Assembly (NCBI RefSeq): GCF_014268585.2
Contig: NZ_CP077092.1
Coordinates: 5,865,501-5,929,500, forward strand
Reading direction: 5' to 3'
DNA length: 64,000 nt
Origin: Pseudomonas iranensis
GTDB lineage: Bacteria; Pseudomonadota; Gammaproteobacteria; Pseudomonadales; Pseudomonadaceae
In this document: positions 18,394 through 27,773 of the stretch, piece by piece
Numbering within the stretch: the first letter of the stretch is position 1
Layout of the letters: each line of letters starts with the position of its first letter
Notes under the pieces: model-generated
Told to the model about the DNA's origin: nothing
Database searches by the model: none
The model's input: the letters and a program-made list of their open reading frames with translations, nothing else
Program-made: the position numbers and the translations under genes

Positions 18394-18828
18394 ATGAGTC
18401 GTCTAGCGTTGCTGTTACTCACCGCCTGCCTGAGCGCCAGCGCCATGGCGGCGGACGTCATCAAAGGTGAACGCAAGGAAACCTTCGGCGACATCACGGT
18501 GCACTACAACACTTTCAACTCGACGTTCCTGCAACCGGACATCGCCAAGGCTGCCGAGCTGATCCGCAGCAAGAATCAGGGCGTGATCAACGTCTCGGTG
18601 GTCAAGGACGGCAAACCGGTGATCGCCAGCGTCACCGGCACGATCAAGGACCTGACCAGCAACAGCGTGGCGCTGAAATTCCGCCAGGTCACCGAACAGG
18701 GCGCGATCTACTACATCGCCCAGTATCCGGTGCCGCAGCAGGAAACCCGCACCTTTGAAATCAAGGTGCAGAACGGCGACAAGATCAACACCATCAATTT
18801 CAACCAAGAACTCTTTCCCGGCGAATGA
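18394..18828 (+). CDS. Secreted DUF4426 family protein
   Basis: 144 residues with a signal peptide (about 1-19, [20 protein letters not shown]). The mature part is a single beta-rich domain with the stretch [17 protein letters not shown], typical of DUF4426. Function unknown. It has a good GGAG site and lies between metW and rdgB, overlapping rdgB by 4 bases, as in other pseudomonads. Confidence 0.87.
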   Translation: MSRLALLLLTACLSASAMAADVIKGERKETFGDITVHYNTFNSTFLQPDIAKAAELIRSKNQGVINVSVVKDGKPVIASVTGTIKDLTSNSVALKFRQVTEQGAIYYIAQYPVPQQETRTFEIKVQNGDKINTINFNQELFPGE

Positions 18829-19421
18829 TGAACATCAAGCAGCTCGTACTGGCCAGCCATAACGCCGGCAAACTCAAAGAACTCCAGGCCATGCTCGGCG
18901 ACTCGGTGCAACTGCGCTCGATTGGCGAATGGAGCAAGGTCGAGCCGGAAGAAACCGGCCTGTCGTTCGTCGAGAACGCGATCCTCAAGGCCCGCAATGC
19001 CGCGCGCATTTCCGGGCTGCCGGCACTGGCCGACGACTCCGGACTGGCAGTGGATTTCCTTGGTGGTGCGCCGGGCATCTACTCGGCGCGTTACGCCGAC
19101 GGCCAGGGCGATGCGGCGAACAACGCCAAACTGATCGATGCGCTGAAGGACGTGCCGCAAGCCGAGCGCGGCGCGCAGTTCGTCTGCGTGCTGGCACTGG
19201 TGCGCCACGCCGATGATCCGCTGCCGATCCTCTGCGAAGGCCTGTGGCACGGGCGCATCCTCAACGCAGCCAGCGGCGCACACGGTTTCGGTTACGACCC
19301 GCTGTTCTGGGTGCCGGAGCGCGATTGCTCCAGCGCCGAGCTGAGCCCGGCCGACAAGAACCAGATCAGCCACCGCGCCCGTGCAATGGATCTGCTGCGC
19401 CAGCGTCTGGGCTTGAAATGA
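18825..19421 (+). CDS. rdgB: RdgB, dITP/XTP pyrophosphatase
   Basis: 198 residues. Signature [18 protein letters not shown] at the N-terminus, the catalytic acid in [15 protein letters not shown] and the C-terminal SHRARAM are all present. It removes non-canonical purine nucleotides such as dITP and XTP. Two adjacent ATGs (18825, 18828) are possible starts; the first overlaps the previous stop (ATGA). It overlaps hemW by 4 bases. Confidence 0.94.
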   Translation: MMNIKQLVLASHNAGKLKELQAMLGDSVQLRSIGEWSKVEPEETGLSFVENAILKARNAARISGLPALADDSGLAVDFLGGAPGIYSARYADGQGDAANNAKLIDALKDVPQAERGAQFVCVLALVRHADDPLPILCEGLWHGRILNAASGAHGFGYDPLFWVPERDCSSAELSPADKNQISHRARAMDLLRQRLGLK

Positions 19422-20623
19422 CCACTGATTCTTGCGCGTCGTCGCTGATCATCGGCGGCGCCGCGTCCTCGCCTCGGGCACCGCTGCCAACCCTGCCGCC
19501 CCTGGCGCTGTACATCCACATTCCGTGGTGTGTACGCAAATGCCCGTATTGCGATTTCAACTCGCACACCGCCAGCCCGGTGCTGCCGGAGCAGGAATAC
19601 GTCGACGCGCTGCTGGCCGATCTCGACCAGGATCTGCATGCGGTGTATGGCCGTGAGCTGACCTCGATTTTCTTTGGTGGCGGGACGCCAAGCCTGTTCA
19701 GCGCCGAAGCCCTCGGGCGGTTGTTGAAGGGTGTCGAGCAGCGCATCCCGTTCGCCGCCGAAATCGAAATTACCCTTGAGGCCAATCCAGGCACCTTCGA
19801 GCAAGAGAAGTTTGTTGCCTATCGCAAGCTGGGGATCAATCGGCTGTCGATCGGCATCCAGAGCTTTCAGCAAGAAAAGCTGGAGGCCCTCGGCCGCATT
19901 CACAACGGTGACGAAGCCGTGCGTGCGGCGGGCATGGCGCGGCAGGCCGGGTTCGATAACTTCAACCTGGACTTGATTCACGGTTTGCCCGATCAGTCGC
20001 TGGACGATGCCTTGAGCGATCTGCGCCAGGCCATTGCGCTGAAGCCGACGCACATTTCCTGGTATCAACTGACGCTGGAGCCCAATACGGTGTTCTGGAA
20101 CCAGCCGCCAGTGCTGCCGGAAGACGACACCCTGTGGGACATTCAGGAAGCTGGGCAGGCGCTGCTGGCCGAGCACGGTTACGCGCAATACGAAGTCTCG
20201 GCGTACGCCCAGGCCGGGCGACCGGCGCGGCACAACCTCAATTACTGGAGTTTCGGCGACTTCATCGGCATCGGCGCCGGCGCCCATGGCAAGCTGAGTC
20301 ACCCGGACGGGCGCATCGTGCGCACATGGAAAACCCGCCTGCCGAAGGACTATCTGAATCCCGCAAAGAGCTTTCAGGCTGGCGAGAAATCGCTGAGCAA
20401 TGACGAGATGCCCTTCGAGTTCCTGATGAACGCCCTGCGCCTGACTGCCGGGGTCGAATCGCGCCTGTATCCGGAGCGCACCGGCCTGTCGCTGGACACC
20501 CTCGCCGAAGGCCGCCGCGAAGCCGAACAAAGCGGCCTGTTGCAGGTCGAACCGTCACGCCTGGCGGCGACCGAACGCGGCCAGCTGTTTCTCAACGATT
20601 TGCTGCAACAATTTCTGAACTGA
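19418..20623 (+). CDS. hemW: HemW, radical SAM heme chaperone
   Basis: 401 residues. The radical SAM cluster motif is in [16 protein letters not shown] near residue 37, followed by [10 protein letters not shown] and LSIGIQSFQ. Long annotated as an oxygen-independent coproporphyrinogen oxidase, this family lacks that activity and is now seen as a heme chaperone. The start [10 protein letters not shown] gives about 25 extra N-terminal residues before the conserved core. The gene overlaps rdgB (ATGA). Confidence 0.93.
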   Translation: MTTDSCASSLIIGGAASSPRAPLPTLPPLALYIHIPWCVRKCPYCDFNSHTASPVLPEQEYVDALLADLDQDLHAVYGRELTSIFFGGGTPSLFSAEALGRLLKGVEQRIPFAAEIEITLEANPGTFEQEKFVAYRKLGINRLSIGIQSFQQEKLEALGRIHNGDEAVRAAGMARQAGFDNFNLDLIHGLPDQSLDDALSDLRQAIALKPTHISWYQLTLEPNTVFWNQPPVLPEDDTLWDIQEAGQALLAEHGYAQYEVSAYAQAGRPARHNLNYWSFGDFIGIGAGAHGKLSHPDGRIVRTWKTRLPKDYLNPAKSFQAGEKSLSNDEMPFEFLMNALRLTAGVESRLYPERTGLSLDTLAEGRREAEQSGLLQVEPSRLAATERGQLFLNDLLQQFLN

Positions 20624-20645
20624 CTTGAGCTCAAAGGGAAAACGC

Positions 20646-20969
20646 ATGGATTTGATACTCGACCTGCTGGCCACCGTCTCCCGCTGGAGCCGCAGCAATC
20701 TCTCGGAAATCGCTTTGGCGCTGGTCGGTTGCCTGCTGGTGCTGTTCGGCGCTGACTTCAAAGGCTGGGTCGAGCAACGCCTGGGCAGCATCGCCGGCGC
20801 CCTGCGCGTGCCGCTGATGGCCCTGCTCTGCCTGATCGGCAGCGGCGCCGCGCTGATCTACGCCACGCCGTGGGTGATCAAAGGCCTGAGCCAGTTCAAC
20901 AACTACAGCCTGGCGCCGGTGCTGCTGGTGGTGTTGGTGCTGATCGGCGTCGTAGCCGACCGCCGCTGA
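20646..20969 (+). CDS. DUF3392 family membrane protein
   Basis: 107 residues, start MDLILDLLATVSRWSR. Three hydrophobic segments (about 18-37, 53-75 and 85-104) suggest an inner-membrane protein. The family is small, found in gamma-proteobacteria and of unknown role. It lies 22 bases after hemW and is followed by a REP doublet. Confidence 0.82.
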   Translation: MDLILDLLATVSRWSRSNLSEIALALVGCLLVLFGADFKGWVEQRLGSIAGALRVPLMALLCLIGSGAALIYATPWVIKGLSQFNNYSLAPVLLVVLVLIGVVADRR

Positions 20970-20998
20970 CCCCGCAAACACCCCAAAACGAAATGTGT

Positions 20999-21086
20999 GA
21001 GCGAGCCTGCTCGCGAAGGCGTCATGACATCCAACATCATCGTTGATTGTCAGACCGCTTTCGCGAGCAGGCTCGCTCCCACAGTT
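20999..21086. repeat. REP doublet (diverging arrangement), left copy flanking kptA
   Basis: GAGCGAGCCTGCTCGCGAAG at the left and its complement near the right end enclose a spacer with GTCATGACATCCAACATCAT. The whole 88-base block is identical, apart from one base, to 21684-21771 on the other side of kptA and in the same orientation. Confidence 0.93.
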
Positions 21087-21108
21087 GATTGCAATGAAAG
21101 GGAAGTTC

Positions 21109-21657
21109 ATGAGTAAAAAACTACTGGATGAGACGAGCAAATTTCTCAGCTTCGTGTTGCGTCACCAGCCTCAAGCGATTGGTCTTACGCTGGATTCGGA
21201 TGGCTGGGCAAATATCGACGCACTGATCAGCGGCGCGGCGCGTGATGGCAGACATTTAAGTCGTGAGCTGATTGAAAACGTCGTGACCAGCAGTGACAAG
21301 AAGCGTTTTACGATTTCCGCTGATGGCCACTGTATACGCGCTGTTCAAGGCCACTCGACGAAAAGCGTTGATCTGCAATTCGAGCAGAAACAGCCACCGC
21401 AAACGCTCTACCACGGAACAGCGACGCGTTTTCTCGACTCGATCCACGAACAAGGCTTGATTCCAGGACAACGCCATCAGGTGCATCTGTCCGATGAGAT
21501 CGCCACCGCGTCGGCCGTGGGTCAACGCTACGGAACGCCAGTCGTTCTGAAGGTTGCCGCGAAGCAGATGGAAGAACAGGGCTTCAAGTTCTATCAGGCC
21601 GAAAATGGCGTCTGGTTGACAGAGCAGGTGCCCGCTCGATTTCTTGCCCCCCTGTAA
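21109..21657 (+). CDS. kptA: KptA / Tpt1 family RNA 2'-phosphotransferase
   Basis: 182 residues, start MSKKLLDETSKF with a GGAAG site upstream. The N-terminal winged-helix part has the LRHQP motif (FVLRHQPQAIGLTLD) and the C-terminal ART-like part has LYHGTATRFLDSI and ARFLAP, so the His/Arg catalytic positions of the family look intact. Tpt1 enzymes move a 2'-phosphate from spliced RNA to NAD. The bacterial role is unclear, since tRNA splicing of that kind is absent. Codon use is somewhat less GC-rich than that of its neighbours, and it sits between two direct REP copies, which suggests gain by transfer. Confidence 0.92.
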   Translation: MSKKLLDETSKFLSFVLRHQPQAIGLTLDSDGWANIDALISGAARDGRHLSRELIENVVTSSDKKRFTISADGHCIRAVQGHSTKSVDLQFEQKQPPQTLYHGTATRFLDSIHEQGLIPGQRHQVHLSDEIATASAVGQRYGTPVVLKVAAKQMEEQGFKFYQAENGVWLTEQVPARFLAPL

Positions 21658-21683
21658 TCTCCTCATACACAAAACAATTGTGG

Positions 21684-21771
21684 GAGCGAGCCTGCTCGCG
21701 AAGGCGTCATGACATCCAACATCATCGTTGATAGTCAGACCGCTTTCGCGAGCAGGCTCGCTCCCACAGTT
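21684..21771. repeat. REP doublet (diverging arrangement), right copy flanking kptA
   Basis: This 88-base block is the direct repeat of 20999-21086 with one difference (GATAGTC versus GATTGTC in the spacer). It separates the convergent kptA and trmB genes. Confidence 0.93.
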
Positions 21772-21786
21772 TTTATTGCGTGATGC

Positions 21787-22515
21787 TTAAGCGATCTTTT
21801 CGAACTTCAGATCCCACACGCCATGGCCAAGGCGTTCGCCACGGCGTTCGAACTTGGTGATCGGGCGTTCGGCCGGGCGCGGGACGCATTTGCCGTCTTC
21901 GGCGAGGTTGCGGTAGCCCGGGGCGACGTTCATCACTTCCAGCATGTACTCGGCGTAAGGCTCCCAGTCGGTGGCCATGTGCAGAATGCCACCGACCTTC
22001 AACTTGCTGCGCACCAGTTCAGCGAACGAGGCCTGGACGATGCGGCGCTTGTGGTGGCGGCTTTTGTGCCACGGATCCGGGAAAAACAGCATCAGGCGAT
22101 CGAGGCTGTTGTCGGCGATGCAGCGGTTGAGCACTTCGATCGCGTCGCAATCGTAGACCCGCAGGTTGGTCAGCCCTTGGGTCAACACGCCATTGAGCAG
22201 CGCGCCAACACCCGGACGGTGCACTTCAACACCGATGAAATCCTGCTCTGGAGCAGCAGCGGCCATTTCCAGCAGCGAGTGGCCCATGCCGAAACCGATT
22301 TCCAGCGAGCGCGGCGCCGAGCGGCCGAACACCTGGTCGTAATCGACCGGCGCATCGGCCAGCGGCAGCACATACAGCGGCGCGCCCTGGTCCAGGCCGC
22401 GTTGCTGGCCTTCGGTCATGCGCCCGGCGCGCATCACGAAACTCTTGATGCGGCGGTGTTGGCGCTCGTCGCCTTCGTCCGGCTGGACAGGCGTGTCGTT
22501 CGATTCAGTCATCAA
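21787..22515 (-). CDS. trmB: tRNA (guanine-N7-)-methyltransferase
   Basis: 242 residues. The SAM-binding motif is [15 protein letters not shown] near residue 70 and the family signature [17 protein letters not shown] lies near residue 145. It methylates G46 of tRNA. Two adjacent ATGs (22515 and 22512) are possible starts. It lies 6 bases downstream of thiG on the same strand, as in PAO1. Confidence 0.95.
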   Translation of the reverse strand: MMTESNDTPVQPDEGDERQHRRIKSFVMRAGRMTEGQQRGLDQGAPLYVLPLADAPVDYDQVFGRSAPRSLEIGFGMGHSLLEMAAAAPEQDFIGVEVHRPGVGALLNGVLTQGLTNLRVYDCDAIEVLNRCIADNSLDRLMLFFPDPWHKSRHHKRRIVQASFAELVRSKLKVGGILHMATDWEPYAEYMLEVMNVAPGYRNLAEDGKCVPRPAERPITKFERRGERLGHGVWDLKFEKIA

Positions 22516-22521
22516 TGGCTC

Positions 22522-23316
22522 TTACTTGATCAGACCATCCAGCGGCGAAGAGGCGCTGGCATAGAGTTTTTTCGGCATGCGGCCGGCGAGGTACGCCAGG
22601 CGACCGGCGACGATGGCGTGCTGCATGGCTTGCGCCATCATCACCGGTTGCTGGGCGTGGGCGATGGCCGAGTTCATCAGTACGGCGTCGCAACCCAGCT
22701 CCATCGCGATGGTCGCGTCGGAAGCGGTACCGACACCGGCATCCACCAGCACCGGGATCTTGGCTTCTTCGAGGATGATCTGCAGGTTGTACGGATTGCA
22801 GATGCCCAGACCGGAGCCGATCAGACCGGCCAGCGGCATCACGGCGATGCAACCGATTTCCGCCAGTTGCCGGGCGATGATCGGGTCATCGCTGGTGTAG
22901 ACCATCACGTCGAAGCCTTCCTTGACCAGGGTTTCGGCGGCCTTGAGGGTTTCGATCACGTTGGGGAACAGGGTCTTCTGATCGGCCAGCACTTCCAGCT
23001 TCACCAGGTTGTGGCCGTCGAGCAGCTCACGCGCCAGGCGGCAGGTGCGCACGGCTTCGATGGCGTCGTAGCAACCGGCAGTGTTCGGCAGGAAGGTGTA
23101 GCGCTCCGGCGACAGCACCTCAAGCAGGTTCGGCTCGCCTTCGATCTGGCCCAGGTTGGTGCGGCGTACGGCGAAGGTGACGATTTCGGCACCCGAGGCT
23201 TCGATGGCCTGGCGGGTTTCTTCCATGTCACGGTACTTGCCGGTACCGACCAGCAAACGCGACTGGTAAGTACGACCGGCCAGCACAAAAGGCTTGTCGC
23301 TACGAACGATGCTCAT
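22522..23316 (-). CDS. thiG: ThiG, thiazole synthase
   Basis: 264 residues, TIM barrel. The Schiff-base lysine lies in [16 protein letters not shown] and the phosphate-binding end has [18 protein letters not shown]. With ThiS-thiocarboxylate it makes the thiazole of thiamine. It follows thiS by 61 bases and precedes trmB. Confidence 0.95.
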   Translation of the reverse strand: MSIVRSDKPFVLAGRTYQSRLLVGTGKYRDMEETRQAIEASGAEIVTFAVRRTNLGQIEGEPNLLEVLSPERYTFLPNTAGCYDAIEAVRTCRLARELLDGHNLVKLEVLADQKTLFPNVIETLKAAETLVKEGFDVMVYTSDDPIIARQLAEIGCIAVMPLAGLIGSGLGICNPYNLQIILEEAKIPVLVDAGVGTASDATIAMELGCDAVLMNSAIAHAQQPVMMAQAMQHAIVAGRLAYLAGRMPKKLYASASSPLDGLIK

Positions 23317-23377
23317 GGGGAATCCTCTTTAAGGGTGAGGGTCTTGCAGAATTCTGTGCCCTTGCGGGCCGGGACAA

Positions 23378-23578
23378 TCAGCCGCCGCCGATGGCGTGGA
23401 CCACTTCGACGTTGTCGCCGTCGTTCAACGTGGTGTCGGCATGCTGGCTGCGCGGGACGATGTCCAGATTGAGCTCTACGGCCACACGGCGCCCGCTCAG
23501 CTCCAGACGGGTGATCAGGCCCGCAACGGTTTCACCGTCGGGCAATTCAAAGGACTCGCCGTTCAACTGAATGCGCAT
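23378..23578 (-). CDS. thiS: ThiS, sulfur carrier protein
   Basis: 66 residues, start [15 protein letters not shown], ubiquitin-like fold ending in the required Gly-Gly (HAIGGG). It carries the sulfur for thiazole formation as a C-terminal thiocarboxylate. An upstream in-frame ATG is open, but the short form is the family norm. Confidence 0.93.
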   Translation of the reverse strand: MRIQLNGESFELPDGETVAGLITRLELSGRRVAVELNLDIVPRSQHADTTLNDGDNVEVVHAIGGG

Positions 23579-23664
23579 GCACAACGCCGCCATCATTTTT
23601 AGGGGCTGGCATTCTAGCCCGATCAATCAGGCTGACCCAAGCCATTCGTCTTGAAACACGTCCG

Positions 23665-23743
23665 TGTAGGAGCTGCCGAAGGCTGCGATCTTTTGATCTT
23701 GAAAAACAAAATCAAAAGATCGCAGCCTTCGGCAGCTCCTACA
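23665..23743. repeat. Perfect 33-bp hairpin repeat (TGTAGGAGCTGCCGAAGGCT family)
   Basis: The arm 23665-23697 (starting TGTAGGAGCTGCCGAAGGCT) is the exact reverse complement of 23711-23743, around a 13-base A-rich loop. Half of the same element appears at 51053-51082, and a degenerate short relative at 40403-40434. It lies between two minus-strand genes, DUF423 and thiS, and may terminate transcription. Confidence 0.92.
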
Positions 23744-23759
23744 GGAGGGAGCGTCAGAT

Positions 23760-24131
23760 TCAGGATAGGCGCCAGGCGGCGAGGCCGAGGCAAACCCAAC
23801 CGATGAGAAACGCGAGGCCACCAAACGGCGTGATGATGCCGAGTTTGCTGATGCCGGTCATGGTCAGCAGATACAGGCTGCCGGAGAACAATACAATGCC
23901 GACGGTGAAGGACACGCCGGCCCAAGTGACCAGCCGCCCTTGAGTCTGCGTGGCCAGCAGCGCAACGCCGAACAGCGCGAGTGTGTGCACCAATTGGTAG
24001 GTGACGCCGGTGTGGAAAATCGTCAGGTATTCCGGCGTCAGACGGTTTTTCAGGCCGTGGGCGGCGAACGCACCGAGCGCAACACCGGTGAATCCGAAAA
24101 AAGCGGCCATCATCAAAAAGCCACGCAGCAT
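23760..24131 (-). CDS. DUF423 family membrane protein
   Basis: 123 residues with four hydrophobic segments. The start MLRGFLMMAAFFGFTGVALG and the motif AFAAHGLKNRL identify the DUF423 (YgdD-like) family; the C-terminal PFGGLAFLIGW is also typical. Function unknown. It is divergent from mtgA. Confidence 0.88.
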   Translation of the reverse strand: MLRGFLMMAAFFGFTGVALGAFAAHGLKNRLTPEYLTIFHTGVTYQLVHTLALFGVALLATQTQGRLVTWAGVSFTVGIVLFSGSLYLLTMTGISKLGIITPFGGLAFLIGWVCLGLAAWRLS

Positions 24132-24205
24132 GGGGAACTCCAGTCAGACGCCATCGGCAGGGTCTGTATAATGGCCCGCTCCACGGGTTCGGCCAAGCCA
24201 TCTCT

Positions 24206-24928
24206 ATGCTGCGTTCAATTTTCCGTCGTCTCATGAAGGCTCTACTCTGGTTCGCCGGCGGCAGTGTCTTGCTGGTGCTGGTGTTTCGCTTCGTGCCACC
24301 GCCAGGCACGGCGCTGATGGTCGAGCGCAAGGTCGAATCCTGGGTCGACGGCGAGCCGATTGACCTGCAGCGCACCTGGAAACCGTGGGGCGAAATCTCC
24401 GATGACCTGAAAGTGGCGGTAATTGCTGGCGAAGACCAGAAATTCCCCGAGCACTGGGGTTTCGATCTGCGCGCAATACAGGCCGCTCTGGCCCACAACG
24501 AACTGGGCGGTTCGATTCGCGGCGCCAGCACCTTGAGCCAGCAGGTGTCGAAAAACCTCTTTCTCTGGTCGGGCCGCAGCTATCTGCGCAAAGGCTTGGA
24601 AGCGTGGTTTACCGCGCTGATCGAGGTGTTCTGGCCCAAGCAGCGGATTCTTGAGGTGTACCTGAACAGCGTCGAATGGGATGACGGCGTATTTGGCGCT
24701 GAAGCGGCGGCCCGCCACCACTTTGGCGTGAGCGCGAAGTCATTGTCGCGCCAGCAGGCGAGTTATCTGGCGGCGGTACTGCCCAATCCACGGGTGTGGA
24801 GCGCGAGTCATCCGACCGGTTATGTATCGCGACGGGCCGGGTGGATTCGGCAGCAGATGAGTCAGTTGGGCGGGGACAGTTATTTGCTCGGGCTAAATGA
24901 TTCGCGACGGGCGCCTTGGGCTGAATAA
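24206..24928 (+). CDS. mtgA: Monofunctional biosynthetic peptidoglycan transglycosylase
   Basis: 240 residues. One N-terminal membrane anchor (about 12-30) precedes a GT51 domain. The catalytic Glu lies in VIAGEDQKFPEHWGFD, the second motif in RGASTLSQQVSKNLFLW, and further motifs in RKGLEAWFTALIE and LEVYLNSVEWDDGVFG. It polymerises glycan strands from lipid II at the inner membrane. It lacks the transpeptidase domain of class A PBPs, as expected for MtgA. Confidence 0.94.
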   Translation: MLRSIFRRLMKALLWFAGGSVLLVLVFRFVPPPGTALMVERKVESWVDGEPIDLQRTWKPWGEISDDLKVAVIAGEDQKFPEHWGFDLRAIQAALAHNELGGSIRGASTLSQQVSKNLFLWSGRSYLRKGLEAWFTALIEVFWPKQRILEVYLNSVEWDDGVFGAEAAARHHFGVSAKSLSRQQASYLAAVLPNPRVWSASHPTGYVSRRAGWIRQQMSQLGGDSYLLGLNDSRRAPWAE

Positions 24929-24942
24929 CACCCAAATACCAA

Positions 24943-25032
24943 TGTGGGAGCGAGCTTGCTCGCGAATGCGGTGGATCATTCAGCATTGGCGGTGACTGAC
25001 ACTCCGCTTTCGCGAGCAAGCTCGCTCCCACA
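24943..25032. repeat. REP doublet (diverging arrangement)
   Basis: TGTGGGAGCGAGCTTGCTCG and its complement enclose about 40 bases. This copy has AGCTTGCTCG where most others in the window have AGCCTGCTCG, and the change is compensated in the partner arm, so the stem is kept. Confidence 0.9.
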
Positions 25033-25056
25033 TGGGTTTTGCGTGAAGCCAGAAAT

Positions 25057-25094
25057 AAAAACGCCCCGATCATCGCTGATCGGGGCGTTTTTTA
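25057..25094. terminator. Bidirectional intrinsic terminator between mtgA and rpoH
   Basis: AAACGCCCCGATCA-TCGC-TGATCGGGGCGTTT forms a long GC-rich stem with T-runs on both strands. It lies just after the rpoH stop on the minus strand and also ends plus-strand transcription from mtgA. Confidence 0.9.
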
Positions 25095-25109
25095 TTGCTG
25101 ATGCGCCGG

Positions 25110-25964
25110 TTACGCGGCGATCGACAACTTGAGCTTGTTCATCGCGCTCTTTTCGAGCTGACGGATTCGCTCGGCCGACACGTTGTACTTCTGCGCCAGG
25201 TCGTGCAGCGTGGCTTTCTCTTCCGCCAGCCAGCGCTGGTAGAGGATGTCACGGCTGCGCTCGTCCAGCACTTCCAGTGCTTCGTGCAGGTTGGTGTTGG
25301 AGTTGTCGCTCCAGTCGGCATCTTCCAGTTGACGCGCCGGGTCGTACCGGTGGTCTTCCAGGTAGTTGGCCGGCGACTGGAAAGCACTGTCGTCGTCGGC
25401 TTCGGCAGCCGGGTCGAAGGCCATGTCATGGCCGGTCAGGCGGCTTTCCATCTCGCGGACTTCACGTGGTTCGACGCCAAGGCTTTCCGCCACACGGTGG
25501 ACTTCCTCGTTGTTCAGCCACGCCAGACGCTTCTTCTGGCTGCGCAGGTTAAAGAACAGCTTGCGCTGGGCCTTGGTGGTCGCGACTTTCACAATGCGCC
25601 AGTTGCGCAGGATGAACTCGTGAATTTCCGCCTTGATCCAGTGCACGGCGAACGACACCAGACGCACGCCCATTTCCGGGTTGAAGCGCTTGACGGCCTT
25701 CATCAGGCCGACGTTGCCTTCCTGGATCAGGTCAGCCTGAGCCAGACCGTAGCCGGAATAGCTACGGGCAATGTGTACGACAAAACGCAGGTGGGCGAGC
25801 ACCATCTGCCGAGCCGCCCCCAAATCCTGCTCATAGTAGAGACTCTCGGCCAGTTCACGCTCCTGCTCCGGCGTCAGCAATGGAATGCTGTTGACGGTGT
25901 GCACATAGGCTTCCAGGTTCGCACCCGGAACCAGCGCATACGCAGGTTGCAAAGAATTGGTCAT
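25110..25964 (-). CDS. rpoH: RpoH, heat-shock sigma factor sigma-32
   Basis: 284 residues, starting [18 protein letters not shown] after a GGGAGG site. Region 2 ([17 protein letters not shown] and the -10 recognition part [15 protein letters not shown]), the RpoH box (QRKLFFNLR near residues 130-140) and region 4.2 ([20 protein letters not shown]) are all present. It directs transcription of chaperone and protease genes on heat shock. It lies downstream of ftsX on the same strand, in the ftsY-ftsE-ftsX-rpoH order known from enterobacteria and PAO1. Confidence 0.96.
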   Translation of the reverse strand: MTNSLQPAYALVPGANLEAYVHTVNSIPLLTPEQERELAESLYYEQDLGAARQMVLAHLRFVVHIARSYSGYGLAQADLIQEGNVGLMKAVKRFNPEMGVRLVSFAVHWIKAEIHEFILRNWRIVKVATTKAQRKLFFNLRSQKKRLAWLNNEEVHRVAESLGVEPREVREMESRLTGHDMAFDPAAEADDDSAFQSPANYLEDHRYDPARQLEDADWSDNSNTNLHEALEVLDERSRDILYQRWLAEEKATLHDLAQKYNVSAERIRQLEKSAMNKLKLSIAA

Positions 25965-26079
25965 ACGAAAAAACCTCCCACTCACATACTCGTGCCTCTC
26001 GGCACTGCGAAAAATTGACCGGGAACTCAGGTACAAGTTCCCATAAAAACCGCAAGGTCAATCACGCGCAAAAAAGATT

Positions 26080-27105
26080 CTACTTCGGCGCCAGCTCCCT
26101 GAGATGACGTGCGACTGCAATCCATGCACCGATATAACCCAACAGCACCGCGCCAAGCAAGAGCGACAGACCGTCGGCCACTGGCACGCCGGCCAGGGCG
26201 AAATCACTGCCGTACAAGCCGGCCAGTCCGACCACCGCATCGTTCAGCCAGTTCAGGCCGAACGCCAATACGCCCCAGGACAACAGCCCTGCACCGAAGC
26301 CATACAACGCGCCCATATAAAGGAAAGGGCGGCGCACATAACTGTCAGTGCCGCCGACGAGTTTAATCACTTCTATCTCGGTGCGGCGGTTTTCAATATG
26401 AAGACGAATGGTATTGCCTATCACCAAAAGTAATGCAGACACCAACAACACCGTCAGACCGAAGACAAAGCGGTCGCCAAGCTTGAGGATGGCGGCCAGA
26501 CGCTCGACCCAGACTAGATCAAGTTGCGCCTGTTGTACCTTCGGCAGCTCGGAAAGTTTTTGTCTTAATGCTTCGAGTGTCGGCTTGTCGACTTCGTTCG
26601 GTGTCACCAGCACCACACCCGGCAAAGGGTTCTCGGGCAGCTCACGCAGGGCTTCACCCAGGCCGGACTGCTGCTGGAACTCTTCCAGCGCCTGATCGCG
26701 GCCGACATATTCGGCATCAGCGACGCCAGGCATGCCTTTGATCTGCTCACGCAGCGCTTCACCCTGCTCCGGGCTGGCGTCGAGTTGCAGGTACAGAGAA
26801 ATCTGCGCCGCGCGCTGCCAGGAACCGCCAAGACGCTCAACATTGTTCAGCAACAGCGACAACCCCATCGGCAGACTTAACGCCACCGCCATCACCATGC
26901 AGGTGAAGAAGCTGCCGATCGGCTGTTTGCCGAGGCGGCGCAGGCTGTCGAGCAGGCTGGCGCGATGGCTTTCGATCCAGGCGCGAAACAGCGTGGCGAA
27001 GTCCGGGCCGTCGTCATCGTCGTGCTTTTTCTTTTTCTGCGGTTGCGGATCGGCGGCCTTCGGGGCCACGCGCTCGGAAACCTTGGGACTGCGTGTCGCA
27101 CTCAT
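26080..27105 (-). CDS. ftsX: FtsX, cell division ABC-type membrane subunit
   Basis: 341 residues: a charged cytoplasmic N-terminus with a KKKKHDDDD run, four membrane segments (about 72-95, 215-240, 265-290 and 305-330) and a periplasmic loop after the first (LDASPEQGEALREQIKGMPG). FtsX works with FtsE to regulate murein hydrolases at the septum. It overlaps ftsE by 4 bases. The gap of about 115 bases to the rpoH start probably holds heat-shock promoters, which I could not define. Confidence 0.94.
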   Translation of the reverse strand: MSATRSPKVSERVAPKAADPQPQKKKKHDDDDGPDFATLFRAWIESHRASLLDSLRRLGKQPIGSFFTCMVMAVALSLPMGLSLLLNNVERLGGSWQRAAQISLYLQLDASPEQGEALREQIKGMPGVADAEYVGRDQALEEFQQQSGLGEALRELPENPLPGVVLVTPNEVDKPTLEALRQKLSELPKVQQAQLDLVWVERLAAILKLGDRFVFGLTVLLVSALLLVIGNTIRLHIENRRTEIEVIKLVGGTDSYVRRPFLYMGALYGFGAGLLSWGVLAFGLNWLNDAVVGLAGLYGSDFALAGVPVADGLSLLLGAVLLGYIGAWIAVARHLRELAPK

Positions 27106-27773
27106 ACCCCGGCCTCCCCGTCGCCGATCAGGCGGCCGCGTTGCAGGGTCAGCATGCGATGACGCATGCGCGCGATCAGTGCCAGATCGTGACTGGCGAT
27201 CAGCACGCTGGTGCCTAAACGGTTGATGTCTTCGAACACGCCCATGATCTCCGCCGCCAAACGCGGGTCGAGGTTACCGGTCGGTTCGTCCGCCAGCAGC
27301 AAGGCCGGCCGATGGACGATGGCGCGGGCAATGCCGACGCGCTGTTGCTGACCGGTGGACAGGTCGCCCGGGTACAGATCGGATTTGTCCGACAGCGCCA
27401 CGCGCTCCAGCGCCGAATCGACGCGCTTGGCGATCTCGACCTTGGACAGGCCGAGGATCTGCAGCGGCAAGGCGACGTTGTTGAACACCGTGCGATCAAA
27501 CAGCAACTGATGATTCTGGAACACTACGCCGATCTGTCGGCGCAGGAACGGAATCTGCGCGTTGCTGATGGTGCTCAGGTCTTGCCCGGCAAGCAGCAGC
27601 TTGCCGCTGGTCGGCCGTTCCATCGCCAGCAACAGGCGCAACAGCGTGGATTTACCGGCACCGGAGTGGCCGGTGACAAACAAGAACTCGCCACGACGGA
27701 CTCGAAAGCTCAGCTCATGCAAGCCGACGTGACCGTTCGGGTAGCGTTTACCGACCTGTTCGAAACGAATCAT
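27102..27773 (-). CDS. ftsE: FtsE, cell division ABC-type ATPase
   Basis: 223 residues: Walker [17 protein letters not shown]-loop [11 protein letters not shown] signature [14 protein letters not shown] and Walker [14 protein letters not shown]. Partner of FtsX at the divisome. It overlaps ftsY and ftsX by 4 bases each, so the three are translationally coupled. Confidence 0.96.
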   Translation of the reverse strand: MIRFEQVGKRYPNGHVGLHELSFRVRRGEFLFVTGHSGAGKSTLLRLLLAMERPTSGKLLLAGQDLSTISNAQIPFLRRQIGVVFQNHQLLFDRTVFNNVALPLQILGLSKVEIAKRVDSALERVALSDKSDLYPGDLSTGQQQRVGIARAIVHRPALLLADEPTGNLDPRLAAEIMGVFEDINRLGTSVLIASHDLALIARMRHRMLTLQRGRLIGDGEAGV

